6,913 nucleotides of DNA from Deltaproteobacteria bacterium (GTDB lineage: Bacteria > Desulfobacterota > Desulfobacteria > Desulfobacterales > ETH-SRB1): positions 1-6,913 of the forward strand of contig DAOUSD010000085.1 of NCBI GenBank assembly GCA_030627405.1, in the 5' to 3' direction. Each line of letters starts with the position of its first letter. Positions within the stretch are counted from its first letter, which is position 1. This document shows, one piece after another, positions 6,651 through 6,913 of the stretch. The position numbers and the translations under genes are program-made. Below the pieces are notes generated by a model, which saw only the letters and a program-made list of their open reading frames with translations, was not told the DNA's origin and ran no database searches.

Positions 6651-6681
6651 GGGGATTATTAAATAATCCCCGACTTTTTTT
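6651..6681. terminator. Intrinsic terminator, probably bidirectional
   Basis: GGGGATTATT at 6651-6660 and AATAATCCCC at 6662-6671 form a perfect hairpin (at least 8 bp with a five-base loop). On the plus strand it is followed within three bases by seven T (6675-6681). On the minus strand it is followed immediately by TTTT and then an AT-rich stretch. The only gene reading into it is the minus-strand four-helix-bundle gene ending at 6715, so its likely job is to stop that transcript before valS. The better T-run faces the other strand, where no gene is visible. Confidence 0.85.
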
Positions 6682-6703
6682 CGTTCACATTTTTGCGACC
6701 TGT

Positions 6704-6737
6704 GCGGTTAGCTTTTAGCCATTAGCGGTTAGCTTTT
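6704..6737. repeat. 13-bp direct repeat across the four-helix-bundle stop codon
   Basis: GCGGTTAGCTTTT occurs at 6704-6716 and 6725-6737, eight bases apart. The first copy overlaps the stop codon of the four-helix-bundle gene and the second codes for its last residues. The left-hand copy of the gene at 1-108 lacks the corresponding 14 bases (6704-6717), including the stop, consistent with slippage or deletion at this repeat. Confidence 0.8.
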
Positions 6738-6913
6738 GGATAAAACTGTTCAACATCCTCTTTACCTCATTGACATGTTGATTAAGTTCTCTATATGTTT
6801 CACTCCTGTATATAATTGAGATCGCAAGCGAGAAGCATCTGATATTCCACCTCGCTTGCAGATCCGGCAGCGATGCTCATAAACCTGGCAAGTTCTCGCT
6901 CACTATCTCTTCC
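6715..6913 (-). pseudogene. Four-helix-bundle protein (23S rRNA intervening-sequence type), 5'-truncated by the window and frameshifted
   Basis: From the window edge the minus strand reads GRDSERELARFMSIAAGSAS followed by EVEYQMLLACDLNYI, the characteristic third helix and loop of the family. That frame then hits TGA at 6800-6802. Ignoring one base near 6808 restores a frame reading RSETYRELNQHVNEVKRML and NSFIQKLTANG to a TAA at 6715-6717. The join, DLNYI-RSETYRELNQ, is exactly what the family predicts, so a single-base insertion is the simplest explanation; a sequencing or assembly error is possible. The start of the gene is beyond the window. Otherwise the predicted product would be a small cytosolic all-helical protein of unsettled function. 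The terminator at 6651-6681 follows the stop. The C-terminal segment is 95% identical in DNA to the gene fragment at 1-75. Confidence 0.8.
6718..6792 (-). repeat. Right arm of the 75-bp inverted repeat flanking the window
   Basis: This is the reverse-complement partner of bases 1-75, with 71 of 75 positions identical. It lies wholly inside the 3' part of the frameshifted four-helix-bundle gene. The two arms enclose about 6.6 kb holding all the other genes of the window. Confidence 0.9.

Overview
The window looks like a chromosomal segment of an uncultured, moderately AT-rich Gram-negative bacterium, most plausibly a Desulfobacterota (Desulfobacterales-like) lineage. The basis is a PEP-CTERM exported protein, multi-copy four-helix-bundle (23S rRNA intervening-sequence type) genes, a two-zinc-knuckle bacterial valyl-tRNA synthetase, and abundant small palindromic repeats. 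The taxonomic call is inference, since no marker gene was compared. Both ends of the window lie in copies of the same repeated gene, which would be natural if this is an assembly contig that broke at repeats.

Layout from left to right. Positions 1-108 hold the 3' end of a plus-strand four-helix-bundle gene. It converges on a minus-strand PEP-CTERM protein gene (224-892). Positions 893-1686 form a 794-base gap with no credible gene. The gap contains a short palindrome close to the PEP-CTERM start, an AT-rich stretch with a tandem 22-bp palindromic repeat (1288-1361), and directly beside it an inverted-repeat element (1391-1547). Three well-supported minus-strand genes follow, listed here from right to left in transcription order: valS (6552-3886), nadC (3636-2800), and a rhomboid intramembrane protease with a C-terminal DnaJ-C-like extension (2655-1687). 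Each pair is separated by a gap of 140-250 bases carrying palindromic sequence, so a tight operon is not evident. At the right end, a bidirectional-looking intrinsic terminator (6651-6681) separates valS from a second, minus-strand four-helix-bundle gene that carries a one-base frameshift.

Functionally, valS (tRNA-Val charging with editing) and nadC (de novo NAD synthesis) are housekeeping. The rhomboid is a membrane protease, and the PEP-CTERM protein is a predicted exosortase/archaeosortase-family substrate whose processing enzyme is not encoded here. I found no evidence for a new multi-gene system. The most interesting items are the rhomboid/DnaJ-C fusion, the tandem palindrome array next to a MITE/REP-like element in the orphan intergenic region, and the inverted, 95%-identical four-helix-bundle gene ends that flank the window.
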